64,000 nt of DNA, taken from assembly GCA_012103455.1 (NCBI GenBank), contig WLWT01000003.1, positions 992,001 through 1,056,000 of the forward strand. The letters run 5' to 3'. This document shows positions 54,114 to 62,263 of the stretch, piece by piece. Position numbers and translations under genes: made by a program. The stretch comes from Gammaproteobacteria bacterium (GTDB lineage: Bacteria; Pseudomonadota; Gammaproteobacteria; HK1). How positions within the stretch are numbered: the first letter of the stretch is position 1; each line of letters begins with the position of its first letter. The notes under the pieces were generated by a model. It was not told where the DNA came from and searched no databases. It saw only the letters and a list, made by a program, of their open reading frames with translations.

Positions 54114-54742
54114 ATGCCCACAAGGCGTAGACGCGAAAACACAACGACTGAAGCCCCCCGGTGGTTCGACAAAGAGCGTTACCCTGCTGCGGCGCGGCGG
54201 TTGAACTCGACGGGTTGGCTATACCAAATCTCTGCGCGGCTTGCGCTCGGAGCATATCGGAAAGACCGGGAAGTCGATGCCGATATGCCCTGGCACCAGC
54301 CGCATTCATGGGCACACGCCGGAGAGCAACTGTGGCAAGGCATTATGGAACAAGGCGTGCTTCCATTATCCGACGACGGGTCCATTGGAACGATTGACCC
54401 TTAATCTGGCATTGCCCTGAATCATCAGACTACGACTGCGCCCCTCTACGCTCCCTTCTCGTCTGCCAAGTCCACGAGGCGTTGGAAGCACGATGCGACA
54501 GTGGTGAACGGTGGCAGGGTCCTGATGACGGCGGCTATGCCCAGATTTCTGGTCCAGTCAACTATGACGGTATCGATAAAGACACGGAAGCGATTCCGTT
54601 GCGGGCCTTGTCCTCTCGCCTTTATTCCCAAGCTACGGATTTCGGACCGTTCACTTCTCTCGTTGGTGTTGATTTGAACGTAGACGACAACACGCTGCTT
54701 GAAGCTTTCGCCAGATGGCTTCGACTCGCGAGAAATATGTGA
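54114..54742 (+). pseudogene. hypothetical protein (DUF6387-like), split by a frameshift
   Basis: The first part, from ATG 54114 (APRWFDKERYPAAARRLNS, GWLYQISARL), ends in a stop at 54404. A second part in another frame (54482-54742) ends FTSLVGVDLNVDDNTLLEAF, ARWLRLARNM. Together they resemble the start and end of small proteins often found beside restriction and recombinase genes (PxWFDLxKY ... VDLxxPDxxLxxxFxxWL). The assignment is by eye and weak. The joint lies in 54405-54480. Confidence 0.4.
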
Positions 54743-54922
54743 ACTGATCCGCACTGTAATCAGTCGGTTGCCGTACACCCGCACAAGCACACGTAAGTGA
54801 CTGATTCTTCGTCCTCGGCCAACGCCGATATCAGCGGGGTTATCCGTACACTCCCGTTGGTACCAAGATGGTACCAACGAGCAGCGTGGTCACGATGATG
54901 CCGGACAGGCAGACTCGGCACG

Positions 54923-55876
54923 GTGACGCCACGCCGAACCGCAATCCGGCTTCGAGCCATTCTGGACCAGCGGGGGCGCGCCGGAGTGATACGCCGCGCG
55001 ATGGGCTATTGGTTGAACGCCGGGGTCATGGACGCGGGTGAGGTGAGCCATCCCGAACGGGGTACGCCCCAGGGCGGGGTGATCTCACCGTTGCTGAGCA
55101 ACCTATATCTGCACGAGGTGCGTGACCTATGGCTCGAACACGAGGTCAAGCCACGGCTCAGGGGCCGGGCCTTTGAGGTCCGGTTCGCCGACGACGCGGC
55201 GTTGGTCTTCGAGCATGAGGAGGATGCGAGGCGGATGCTGGCGATACTGGGCAAGCGGTTTGCTCGCTTCGGTTTGCGCTTACATTCGGATAAGACCGAG
55301 TGGGTGGACTTTCGCAGTCCTCAACGCAATAGAGGAAAGCGCTCGCAGCGCGCGCGTAGCCTACAACGATTGGGGTTCACCCACCACTGGGGACGCTCAC
55401 GGAAAGGGCGCTGGATAGTGAAACGCAAGACGGCCCGTGAGCGTCTCACGCGGGCGCTGCGCGAGAGCAGGCGGTGGTTGTGCCGGCCCCGCCCGTCACG
55501 GGCGCGTTGCGGACCGGCCTGCGGTGCTCAGCGACAAGCTCAAGGGCCATTACGCCTACTATGGGAGCACCGGGCTATGGGAGTACCGGGAAACGCGCGA
55601 GCGCTCTCGCGATTTCAGCGTGGGGTGAGACAGTTGCGGCGCAAGTGGCTGAACCGTCGAAGCTGGCACTCAGGAATGGACTGGGAGAAGTTCGCCCGCC
55701 TGATTGAACGCTATCCTCGCCCGCCGATACGCATCGTTCACAGCATATACCGACGTGCAGCGACACCATCGCCTGAGAAGCCGGATGCGGGCATTCCGCA
55801 CGTCCGGATCTGTAGGAACCGCCGGTGGGAAACCACCCGCGGTCGCCCGGCGTCCGGATTACCGACAGTTTCTTAA
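54923..55876 (+). pseudogene. group II intron reverse transcriptase/maturase, truncated and frameshifted
   Basis: It has RT motif 4 (HPERGTPQGGVISPLLSNLY), the catalytic FADDAALVF and LRLHSDKTEWVDF, then a maturase region. The N-terminal RT motifs are missing. In the GIIM region the natural reading moves frame (LKGHYAYYGSTGLWEY is in another frame at ~55540-55580) and returns later (KWLNRRSWHSGMDWEKF, PPIRIVHSIYR). It is a dead intron-encoded protein at the right edge of the island. Confidence 0.85.
55774..55812 (+). ncRNA. group II intron domain V-like hairpin
   Basis: AAGCCGGATGCGGGCATTCC followed by GCACGTCCGGATCT folds into the short hairpin typical of domain V (AGC triad, GCCGNATGCG ... 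CGCACGTNCGG). It overlaps the end of the maturase reading frame, as in bacterial introns. No intact 5' intron end is seen. Confidence 0.5.
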
Positions 55877-56192
55877 CAATCCGTTAATTCGCTTCAGGTA
55901 TTCAGTTTCGGGGGAATCTGTAGATCACTTGCAGACAAATATAATATGATATGATATGATATATCATATCTATGATACGATTCGATAAAACATACCAGCG
56001 GTTGCAGGTGTTGTGTGGCATTACACTCCGGGGCGTCGAGTGCTTGAAAAGCACTGTATCTGAAATCGTAAACCCGTATTCCGCAACACAAGATAAGGGA
56101 TCGTCATCGTAGACTGCCTGAACAGGTGTCATTCAGGTAATACATTTTATTGGAACAGAGCATCCAATGGTTTCAAACTCGGAGAAACATCA
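55877..56192. other. leader region of the zinc operon
   Basis: This 316-bp, AT-rich stretch marks the change to lower GC. It holds a run of ATATG words with an 18-bp perfect palindrome (55953-55970), a hairpin AGTGCTT-GAA-AAGCACT near 56038-56054, and paired GTGTTGTG/CGCAACAC words flanking it. No gene was seen. Confidence 0.5.
55953..55970. promoter_or_regulatory. 18-bp palindrome, candidate metalloregulator operator
   Basis: GATATGATATATCATATC is a perfect palindrome embedded in ATATG repeats. Zur and Fur boxes are AT-rich inverted repeats of this size, and a Zur gene lies in the operon downstream. The ~220-bp distance to the first gene makes the role uncertain. Confidence 0.35.
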
Positions 56193-56816
56193 ATGAGTAA
56201 AGAGTATATGGCAACAATAGCAGCGGTATTGCTATCTATGAATCTTAATGCCGGGCCATCCGATCATGGAGAGCGGCATATCCAGCAAGAGGCTCATCAG
56301 CACGGACTGGCGGAAATTACACTGGCGGTAGAAGGTGACAATATTGAACTGAATCTGGAATCTCCGGCCGCCAATATCGTGGGTTTTGAGCACCGCGCTT
56401 CAACACCTGCCCAGCGACGAATTATCGATGAAGCCAAAAGGACGCTCGAATCGTCCAAGCAATTGTTTTCGTTTATCGGAGCGCGTTGTGAATTAACAGA
56501 GTCGGAGATTGACGTTTCTGCTGTGCTAGGCACTGAAAACGACGAGCATGAAGAGGATGCACATGGGCACCATGAACAACCCGATCATGCCGATACAGAC
56601 CATGAAACACACAGCGAAGAAACACACAGCGAAGTTTCAGCCAATTACCGGTTTCACTGCGAGCAGGGCTCTAGATTGGCAGCCATTGCTTTGAACTTTT
56701 TCGAGTTTTTTCCGGGTATTGAAACACTGAAAGCCGTTTGGGTAACTGACAGCAGTCAGGGTTCTGCTGATCTGACAGCCAAATCGAACACGATTTATCT
56801 ACGGGGAAGTCCATGA
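56193..56816 (+). CDS. zrgA: ZrgA-family (DUF2796) zinc-uptake periplasmic protein
   Basis: This 207-aa protein has a signal-like N-terminus (YMATIAAVLLSMNLNA), the DUF2796 core HQHGLAEITLAVEGDNIELN and SPAANIVGFEH, and a His/Asp/Glu-rich metal-binding loop (DEHEEDAHGHHEQPDHADTD). In Vibrio, zrgA belongs to a zinc-importer operon. A 15-bp in-frame duplication (56604-56633) extends the His-rich loop. It overlaps the zur gene by four bases. GGAG lies 10 bases before the ATG. Confidence 0.88.
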   Translation: MSKEYMATIAAVLLSMNLNAGPSDHGERHIQQEAHQHGLAEITLAVEGDNIELNLESPAANIVGFEHRASTPAQRRIIDEAKRTLESSKQLFSFIGARCELTESEIDVSAVLGTENDEHEEDAHGHHEQPDHADTDHETHSEETHSEVSANYRFHCEQGSRLAAIALNFFEFFPGIETLKAVWVTDSSQGSADLTAKSNTIYLRGSP

Positions 56817-57274
56817 ATAGAGTGCAGAAGATCATTGGGCGCGCGGAACAGCACTGCAAAGAGCATGGTTCCCGTCTTACCAGTAAGCGCAAGCAGGTGC
56901 TTTCGGGGTTATTGAAGTCGGAAAAAGCTTTATCTGCCTACGAGCTGGTGGATTACTGCAAAGATGCGTTTGGCGACAATATACCGGCGATGTCTGTGTA
57001 TCGGATTTTAAGCTTTCTACAGGATGAACACCTGGTACACAAACTTAAGCTGGCTAACAAGTATGTTGCCTGCTCCCATATCACCTGCGATCACGCGCAC
57101 GAGGTAGCGCAGTTTTTGATATGCGGGCAATGCCAGCGGGTTAAAGAGATTAATATAAGTAAATCAATAATAAGCAAGTTACAACACAGTGTAGCAGAAG
57201 CAGGTTTTCATTTGCTCAGCCCGCAGTTGGAAATGAACTGTCTCTGCGATAGCTGTATCAGTAGTGCAGCCTAA
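56813..57274 (+). CDS. zur: zinc-responsive Fur-family repressor
   Basis: This 153-aa protein has a winged helix (RLTSKRKQVLSGLLKSEKAL; AMSVYRILSFLQDEHLVHKL) and Fur-family metal sites (HITCDHAHEVAQFLICGQC; C-terminal NCLCDSC). The two CxxC zinc pairs and the operon context with zrgA and a MerC protein support Zur rather than Fur. It presumably represses this operon when zinc is plentiful. Confidence 0.88.
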   Translation: MNRVQKIIGRAEQHCKEHGSRLTSKRKQVLSGLLKSEKALSAYELVDYCKDAFGDNIPAMSVYRILSFLQDEHLVHKLKLANKYVACSHITCDHAHEVAQFLICGQCQRVKEINISKSIISKLQHSVAEAGFHLLSPQLEMNCLCDSCISSAA

Positions 57275-57309
57275 CATCGCAAGTAGCATCACAAAGAGGA
57301 AGATAAGAT

Positions 57310-57708
57310 ATGAATAACCTACAAACCATTACAGATAAAACCGCAATATGCCTGTCTCTATTGTGTGCAGTCCATTGCCTGGCTATGCCCTTAGCTGCTG
57401 TATTATTACCCTCGATAGTTGCCTTGCCACTGGCTGACGAAGTATTCCACCTTTGGATGCTGACTGCTGTGCTGCCAATCAGCGCCTACGCCCTGACGAT
57501 GGGCTGCAGAAAGCATAAACGCTACCGTCTCTTATCGATTGGCGGAATGGGATTGCTTATCCTGAGCATAGCGGCTTTTGGGGGGCATGAAAGGCTTGGC
57601 GAGATATGGGAAAAAACCCTCACGGTCATAGGGGCAGTGACTATTGCGCTTGGACACGCGTGGAACTACCGTCTGTGCCAACATCAGGATAAAAGTGCAG
57701 CGCTATAG
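57310..57708 (+). CDS. MerC-domain membrane protein
   Basis: This 132-aa protein has four hydrophobic helices and the MerC signature LLCAVHCLAMP (Cys-His pair) near helix 1. MerC proteins import mercury in mer operons; those next to zur are thought to handle zinc or other metals. GAGGAAGAT precedes the ATG. It is third in the zrgA-zur-merC operon. Confidence 0.88.
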   Translation: MNNLQTITDKTAICLSLLCAVHCLAMPLAAVLLPSIVALPLADEVFHLWMLTAVLPISAYALTMGCRKHKRYRLLSIGGMGLLILSIAAFGGHERLGEIWEKTLTVIGAVTIALGHAWNYRLCQHQDKSAAL

Positions 57709-57802
57709 GCAGCTTTTAGGATCGTTCTTTTATGCGCGGTACCGATAAGAACTCAAGTTTCGGAGTTGAAATTACTATAGTCTAAATCAGCCCTGTATAT
57801 AT

Positions 57803-59433
57803 CTATCCATCTTCCATGCGTAATGTAAATGAGTCCAATTGCAGGCTTTGAACAAGAAATTCGTTAACACGGTCTTCAATACTCTGCATAACTGTCGCCA
57901 CTGAACAGCCAAGATCTTTTTCTATATCGTGTAAAGTTTCACCTATTAGCATTCGAAATAACGCCCACAATTGTTCGAAAAAACTCACTCTATTGAGCTG
58001 ATCTCGTATAGTGACTCTTGCATCGCTAATGCGAAGTTCTTGAGTCGTCAACTTGGCATGAACCAACATCAAATAACGAATCGCACACAAATGGATAGAA
58101 GCGACGTGCGAGACAAAAGTCCTTGTCTGCTCTGTCACAAACCCTAGATGCTGCTTCGCTTCCTTGAAGTAAACCTCTATCCCCCATCGCAACGCATGGA
58201 TTTCTAGCATCTTACTGACGCTAAGACCCACATCTGTCGTCACAAATAGCGCCCAGTCCTTTTTGCCAACGTCCCCTTCACCCGGCCCCTTCACACCGCG
58301 CACAAACAACAACTTCACCTGCCTCCAATCGGGTTCACTTCTCGTGCCCTGCGACACATTCAACTCCACTTCCATCGATACTGTCTTCCACGGTCATCCT
58401 TGCACTTTTCTCCATTGACCTTTAACCGCCTGGGCATAAAGCGCTTTCGCGCCCCACTCAACTTTCTTCCCCTTGTCGCTCACCGCTCGGTACTTGAGCT
58501 TGCCTTTGTTCATCCGCAAGATGGCGCAAACGCCTAGCGAAAAGGCCATATCAATCATGCGTTTGCTACCGAACCACGCATCCGCTACCAAGGACTGCGC
58601 CTGCACACCGTTAGCTATCGCTCGCGCCATCATGGCCTGGGCCATTGACAGTTTATCGTGCGTACTCGCTTCAACATAACGAGCCTGCGCCACACTACCC
58701 GCCTGGTGCGGATGATTCAAAGCTTGCGCCTTGCTCTGGCTGATAAACCGCTGTCAATCCAATGGCATAAACACCTCTTCTGTTGCCAGACCCAAGGTCA
58801 ATACCTGATGACCCATTACAGGTTTGCCGCTGGCGGGGTCAAAGTGACGGGAAACACCCTCCATCTTTTTGCCCCGCCGAGTTTTGATTGAATCATCCAG
58901 GACGAACACATTCAATGCACTATCACTCACTTTGTGCCGGGTGTGGATTTCCTTGGCGACCTGATAATTGAACGCTCGCCAATCGATATCTTCGCGCTTT
59001 AACAGGTCGTACATCACATCCTTTTTCGCTTCACTGAATAAGCTCAACGCTTTGCGGCAAAACAGGGCAATCGAGGAGACCTTGAGCCATTTCCACACTC
59101 ACAGTAAAAATACTGTCTGTGTTATCTCAATTCCGCTTCGCTTGGTAAAGTTCGCTGCTTTAATCAGTCGGTTAAACTTCAGCACATTCCAAGTATCTGC
59201 AAACAGATTATCAAGGCAGTGTTTGGGATCGGTGAGAACTTCTGGGCACCTGCTAAAAATGCACTTTTTCCGCGATTGCGGCGTCAGCGCCGTGCTCGAA
59301 TCCTCAGGTATCACCTAGACACTGCGGTTGTGCGCGCGGTGCTTCCTTGCACTCACGAAACAATGACTATTTTTAGCAGGTGCCCTTCTTCTACTAACGA
59401 TGGAAGGGCGTTATTTTTTGTGTCACCATTCAT
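57803..59433 (-). pseudogene. IS4-like DDE transposase with three in-frame TGA codons and a MITE insertion
   Basis: From ATG 59433 one frame runs to 57803 once the MITE and one copy of its target repeat (TTCT) are removed: MNGDTKNNALPSLVEEVLTD. DDE residues are in VFVLDDSIKTRRGKK, SLVADAWFGSKRM and HALRWGIEVYFKEAKQHLGF. The frame is broken only by TGA at 59099-59101, 58754-58756 and 58394-58396; no TAA or TAG occurs. It is non-functional under the standard code. Confidence 0.88.
59244..59385 (+). mobile_element. MITE copy 6 (142 bp) inside the IS transposase
   Basis: The GGGCACCTGCTAAAAAT terminal inverted repeats are perfect, with TTCT at 59240-59243 and 59386-59389. Removing the element plus one TTCT restores the transposase reading frame exactly. 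Confidence 0.95.
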
Positions 59434-59560
59434 GGGGGTCTTCCGCGGTATCAATGTTTTGTTATGTAAGCTGATATTATACCGCGCGCAAGGCCCTTTT
59501 TCTTCTAAATCAACATCCTATATTCGATTTTTTATCCTGTTTAAACCCCGAAACTTGAGT

Positions 59561-60297
59561 AAGAAGCGCTCTTTATCGGCCTTTTAAACGACCCACTCTC
59601 AAGGTGCTCTTTTAGCTCATTGTATAAGCCGGGTCGCTGAACCCGATTGGCTTTTAAGTCGATGACACGCTTGGTCAAGCCACTCTTTACGTGCAACACC
59701 CTGTCTTTTTCCTGAAAATAGCGCATCGGCGGCTTGGCCCAAATAACCTACAACATGCCAAAAATCCACCCACTGTCGGTCAGTTCTAGACCTCAAATAA
59801 GACCCATTGCTTCTCGCTCCATCAGCTATGGCAACATAGCTTGCCTTGGGATACCGTTCCTTGACCTTCGATAACTCTTGATCAAATCGATCATAAAGCT
59901 TCTTCTTGCCATACTCCGGTGTAGCCCCCATTTGAATGGTATGCAGTCTTTGCCCTTCGCGATCATGAAGACTTATAGTACCCACCATGGACTCGCGCCA
60001 ACCGCCTTCAGTCAACAGCATACAGGTCCCATCTATGCCAACACTCACGCTCTTAACCGGTTTGTCTAATTGCGGTGGGGCATAGGTCCATGCCTGTTCT
60101 TTCGCTTGAGCGACGCCTCCCACTGCGTCACCGATGGATTTCAAATAGCTTCTCGCTATGCTCCGACCATGACAGTGCTGCAGGTCGAACAAGGCTCGAC
60201 TAGAGCCCAGTTCCGCGTATTGACAAGAGAGCAACTTGTCATAGGCGATTCCAACACTGGGTTGAGGAGGGCACATTGTCCAAGATATTGTGTACAT
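59561..60297 (-). pseudogene. ISKra4-family transposase remnant
   Basis: The frame contains CHGRSIARSYLKSIGDAVGG, SVSVGIDGTCMLLTEGGWRE, LYDRFDQELSKVKERYPKAS and VDFWHVVGYLGQAADALFSG, typical of ISKra4 transposases (first catalytic Asp in GIDGT). It lacks the N-terminus. Near 59620 it shifts frame (LKEHLESGSFKRP continues in another frame), and the C-terminal part is cut by the IS4-like element. Confidence 0.8.
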
Positions 60298-60910
60298 TAG
60301 CCCAAGACCTATACGATAGAGGGAAAATCGATGTATAAGAATGTTTCATGGACGGTACGTTTGCCAGTGCTAAAAAAGGGGTTGTGGCGTTGGGAAAACT
60401 AAGCGGGGCAAGGGTTCGAAGCTCATGGCGGTGGCAGACAGCACGGGTCTTCTTATCGCCATGAGCGTCGGTTGTGCGTCGCCCCATGAAGTCACGCTCG
60501 TTGAAACAACACTGGCTGCTGGATTCATATCCGGCCCGCCCAAACGAGTGATCGGAGACCGGGCTTGCGACAGTGACCCACTGGATAAGCGCTTATCAGA
60601 GAAAGGGATAGAACTGATCGCCCCCCATAAGCGCAACCGGTCGAAAGCAGCGACACAAGATGGTCGAGTTTTGAGACGATATAAACGAAGATGGAAGGTT
60701 GAGCGGTTATTCGCATGGCTGCATCATTTCAGGCGATTGATGACTCGCCATGAGTTCAAACTACAAAATTACCTTATTTTTGAGACCGCTTCCAACTTCT
60801 ATATTCATCGCATATACAAGATAAAACATAGAAACATATCATCTAAAAGCGATATAAGAACGACTAAAGTGTATTATGCAATACGCTGGTGTCTTATCTT
60901 ATACAGATGA
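60254..60910 (+). pseudogene. IS5-family transposase remnant
   Basis: It reads WVEEGTLSKILCTLAQDLYD and RGKIDV, then TAA, ECFMDGTFASAKKGVVALGK, a frameshift in a short A-run near 60397, then GKGSKLMAVADSTGLLIAMS, VIGDRACDSDPLD and RRYKRRWKVERLFAWLHHFR. This is the IS5 (IS427/ISL2-like) DDE transposase with its second Asp and final Glu regions. The N-terminus is missing; it abuts the ISKra4 remnant head to head. Confidence 0.82.
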
Positions 60911-61008
60911 TACAATTCAGCGAGAAATTATAACATATGAAAATTATCTTATTTCCATACAAAAGTATGGTATTGAAATTTAGTAATATCTTAATATCTC
61001 GCGAACTA

Positions 61009-62117
61009 CTACTTCGGCAAAAGATTACCCGACACAAATTAATAAAATGTGTTATAGTGATGCTATGAAAAAGACAGACGGTCGCTCACTGCCCCATTCC
61101 GCGCGAGAAGCCATCCGCAGGCACGCGGTTGCGCAAGTATTATCGGGTGAAAGCCCTGAAAAAGTAATTAAAGCCCGCGGATTTCATCGTTCTTGCATTG
61201 ACGATTGGTTATCCAGGTATGAGCAAGGTGGTGAACAGGCGCTGTCCACCGGCAAGATCACGGGCCGCCCAAGAAAGTGTCCCGATGAATATGCGGATCG
61301 CTTACGTGAACGGGTTAAAACGAATCCGTTGCAATTGGATTGTCACGATGCCCTGTGGACGCGCTCGATGATTCAGATATGACTGAAAGATAAATTTGGC
61401 ATCGAGGTCAGCGAGCGCTCGGTGGGCAATAGCCTGTCTCGTTTGGGGGATGAGTGCGCAGCGCCCTGGGTTTAAGGCATACGAGCCAGACCCTGCTCAG
61501 GTTAAGGTATGGTTAAAAGAAACTTGGCCTGAAGTACAACAAGAAGCGAAAAGGCGGCGAGCGCGGGTCTATTTTGGCGACGAATCGACGATCCGGTCGG
61601 ATTATCATCGTGGTACCACTTGGGGGGTACGGGGTGATACGCCGGTTGTAGCGAAAACGGGTCGGCGCTTTAGCGTGAATAGGCTGTCAGCCGTTTCGCC
61701 GAAGGGTCACCTGCGTTTCATGGTAACCGAATCACGGGTAACCGCAGACGTTTTTATCGACTTTCTAAGGCGTTTGTTGCACAACGCCAAGAGATCGGTC
61801 TATTGGGTTGTTGATGGCCATCCAATTCATCGAGCCAAGAAGGTGCAAGAATTTGTCCGCACTAGCCAAGGTAAGCTCACGTTAGTATGGTTACCGCCGT
61901 ATTCACCGGAACTCAATTCTGATGAGCTAGTATGGCATCATGTAAAAAGCCAACGAATTGGGCGGACAGTGGTGGCTACAAAGGAGCAACGGGTGGCCCT
62001 GGCTCGTTCGGTGTTGCACTCACTGCAACAGAATACGCAAATAATTAAACGGTTTTTCTATGAAAAGCATGTCAGATATATTCTGAATTAATGTCGGGTA
62101 ATTTTTTTCCGAATTAG
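61009..62117 (+). mobile_element. IS630-family insertion sequence (1109 bp)
   Basis: The ends are imperfect inverted repeats, CTACTTCGGCAAAAGATTAC and CTAATTCGGAAAAAAATTAC, both continuing CCGACA. They are flanked by TA at 61007-61008 and 62118-62119, the IS630 target. Length is typical. Confidence 0.85.
61065..62091 (+). pseudogene. IS630-family transposase, with TGA and a frameshift
   Basis: The N-terminal HTH region (HAVAQVLSGESPEKVIKARG) runs from ATG 61065 to TGA at 61380-61382. Reading through gives LKDKFGIEVSERSVGNSLSR and LG, after which one extra G in a G-run (about 61446) shifts the frame to MSAQRPGFKAYEPDPAQVKV. The DDE core follows: VYFGDESTIRSDYHRGTTWG, WVVDGHPIHRAKKV and WLPPYSPELNSDELVWHHVK. 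Only two lesions separate it from an intact transposase. Confidence 0.88.
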
Positions 62118-62137
62118 TAAATAAGTAGGTGTTTTAA

Positions 62138-62182
62138 TCATTCCTGTCCCTGTCTTTACAGGGATAAACTCGGCAGGAATGA
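62138..62182. repeat. nested inverted repeat upstream of the amine oxidase
   Basis: Outer arms TCATTCCTG / CAGGAATGA enclose an inner hairpin TCCCTGT-CTTT-ACAGGGA. It lies ~80 bases before the amine oxidase start and 20 bases after IS630. There is no T-run, so an operator, an RNA structure or another mobile-element end are all possible. Confidence 0.6.
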
Positions 62183-62263
62183 CAATACCCGAAAACTTAA
62201 TTTACAAGATATCAACTCAATGTGGGCGTAAAGTCTACACAATTACCACAAGGAGAAACCATC

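Larger units (their letters stand above)
57751..59560 (-). mobile_element. IS4-like insertion sequence interrupted by a MITE
   Basis: Both ends carry inverted ACTCAAGTTTCGG (57751-57763 and 59548-59560), with AAGA outside each end as a possible 4-bp target duplication. The single transposase gene reads on the minus strand. MITE copy 6 lies inside. It is inserted beside or within the ISKra4-like remnant, forming an IS nest next to the zinc operon. Confidence 0.75.

Noticed and set aside
54923..55876. Diversity-generating retroelement or retron reverse transcriptase
   Set aside because: Motifs and the domain V-like hairpin match group II intron maturases; there is no template/variable repeat pair or msr/msd region.
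9856..59385. MITE copies considered as CRISPR, REP or attC elements
   Set aside because: They are dispersed, ~140 bp, with terminal inverted repeats and target duplications; there is no array, spacer or cassette structure.
57803..59433. Programmed TGA recoding (selenocysteine or Trp) in the IS transposase
   Set aside because: No SECIS-like structure was evident, and many host genes end in TGA (for example the ATGA overlaps of fdsB/fdsA and hsdM/hsdS), so decay is simpler; kept only as a low-interest finding.
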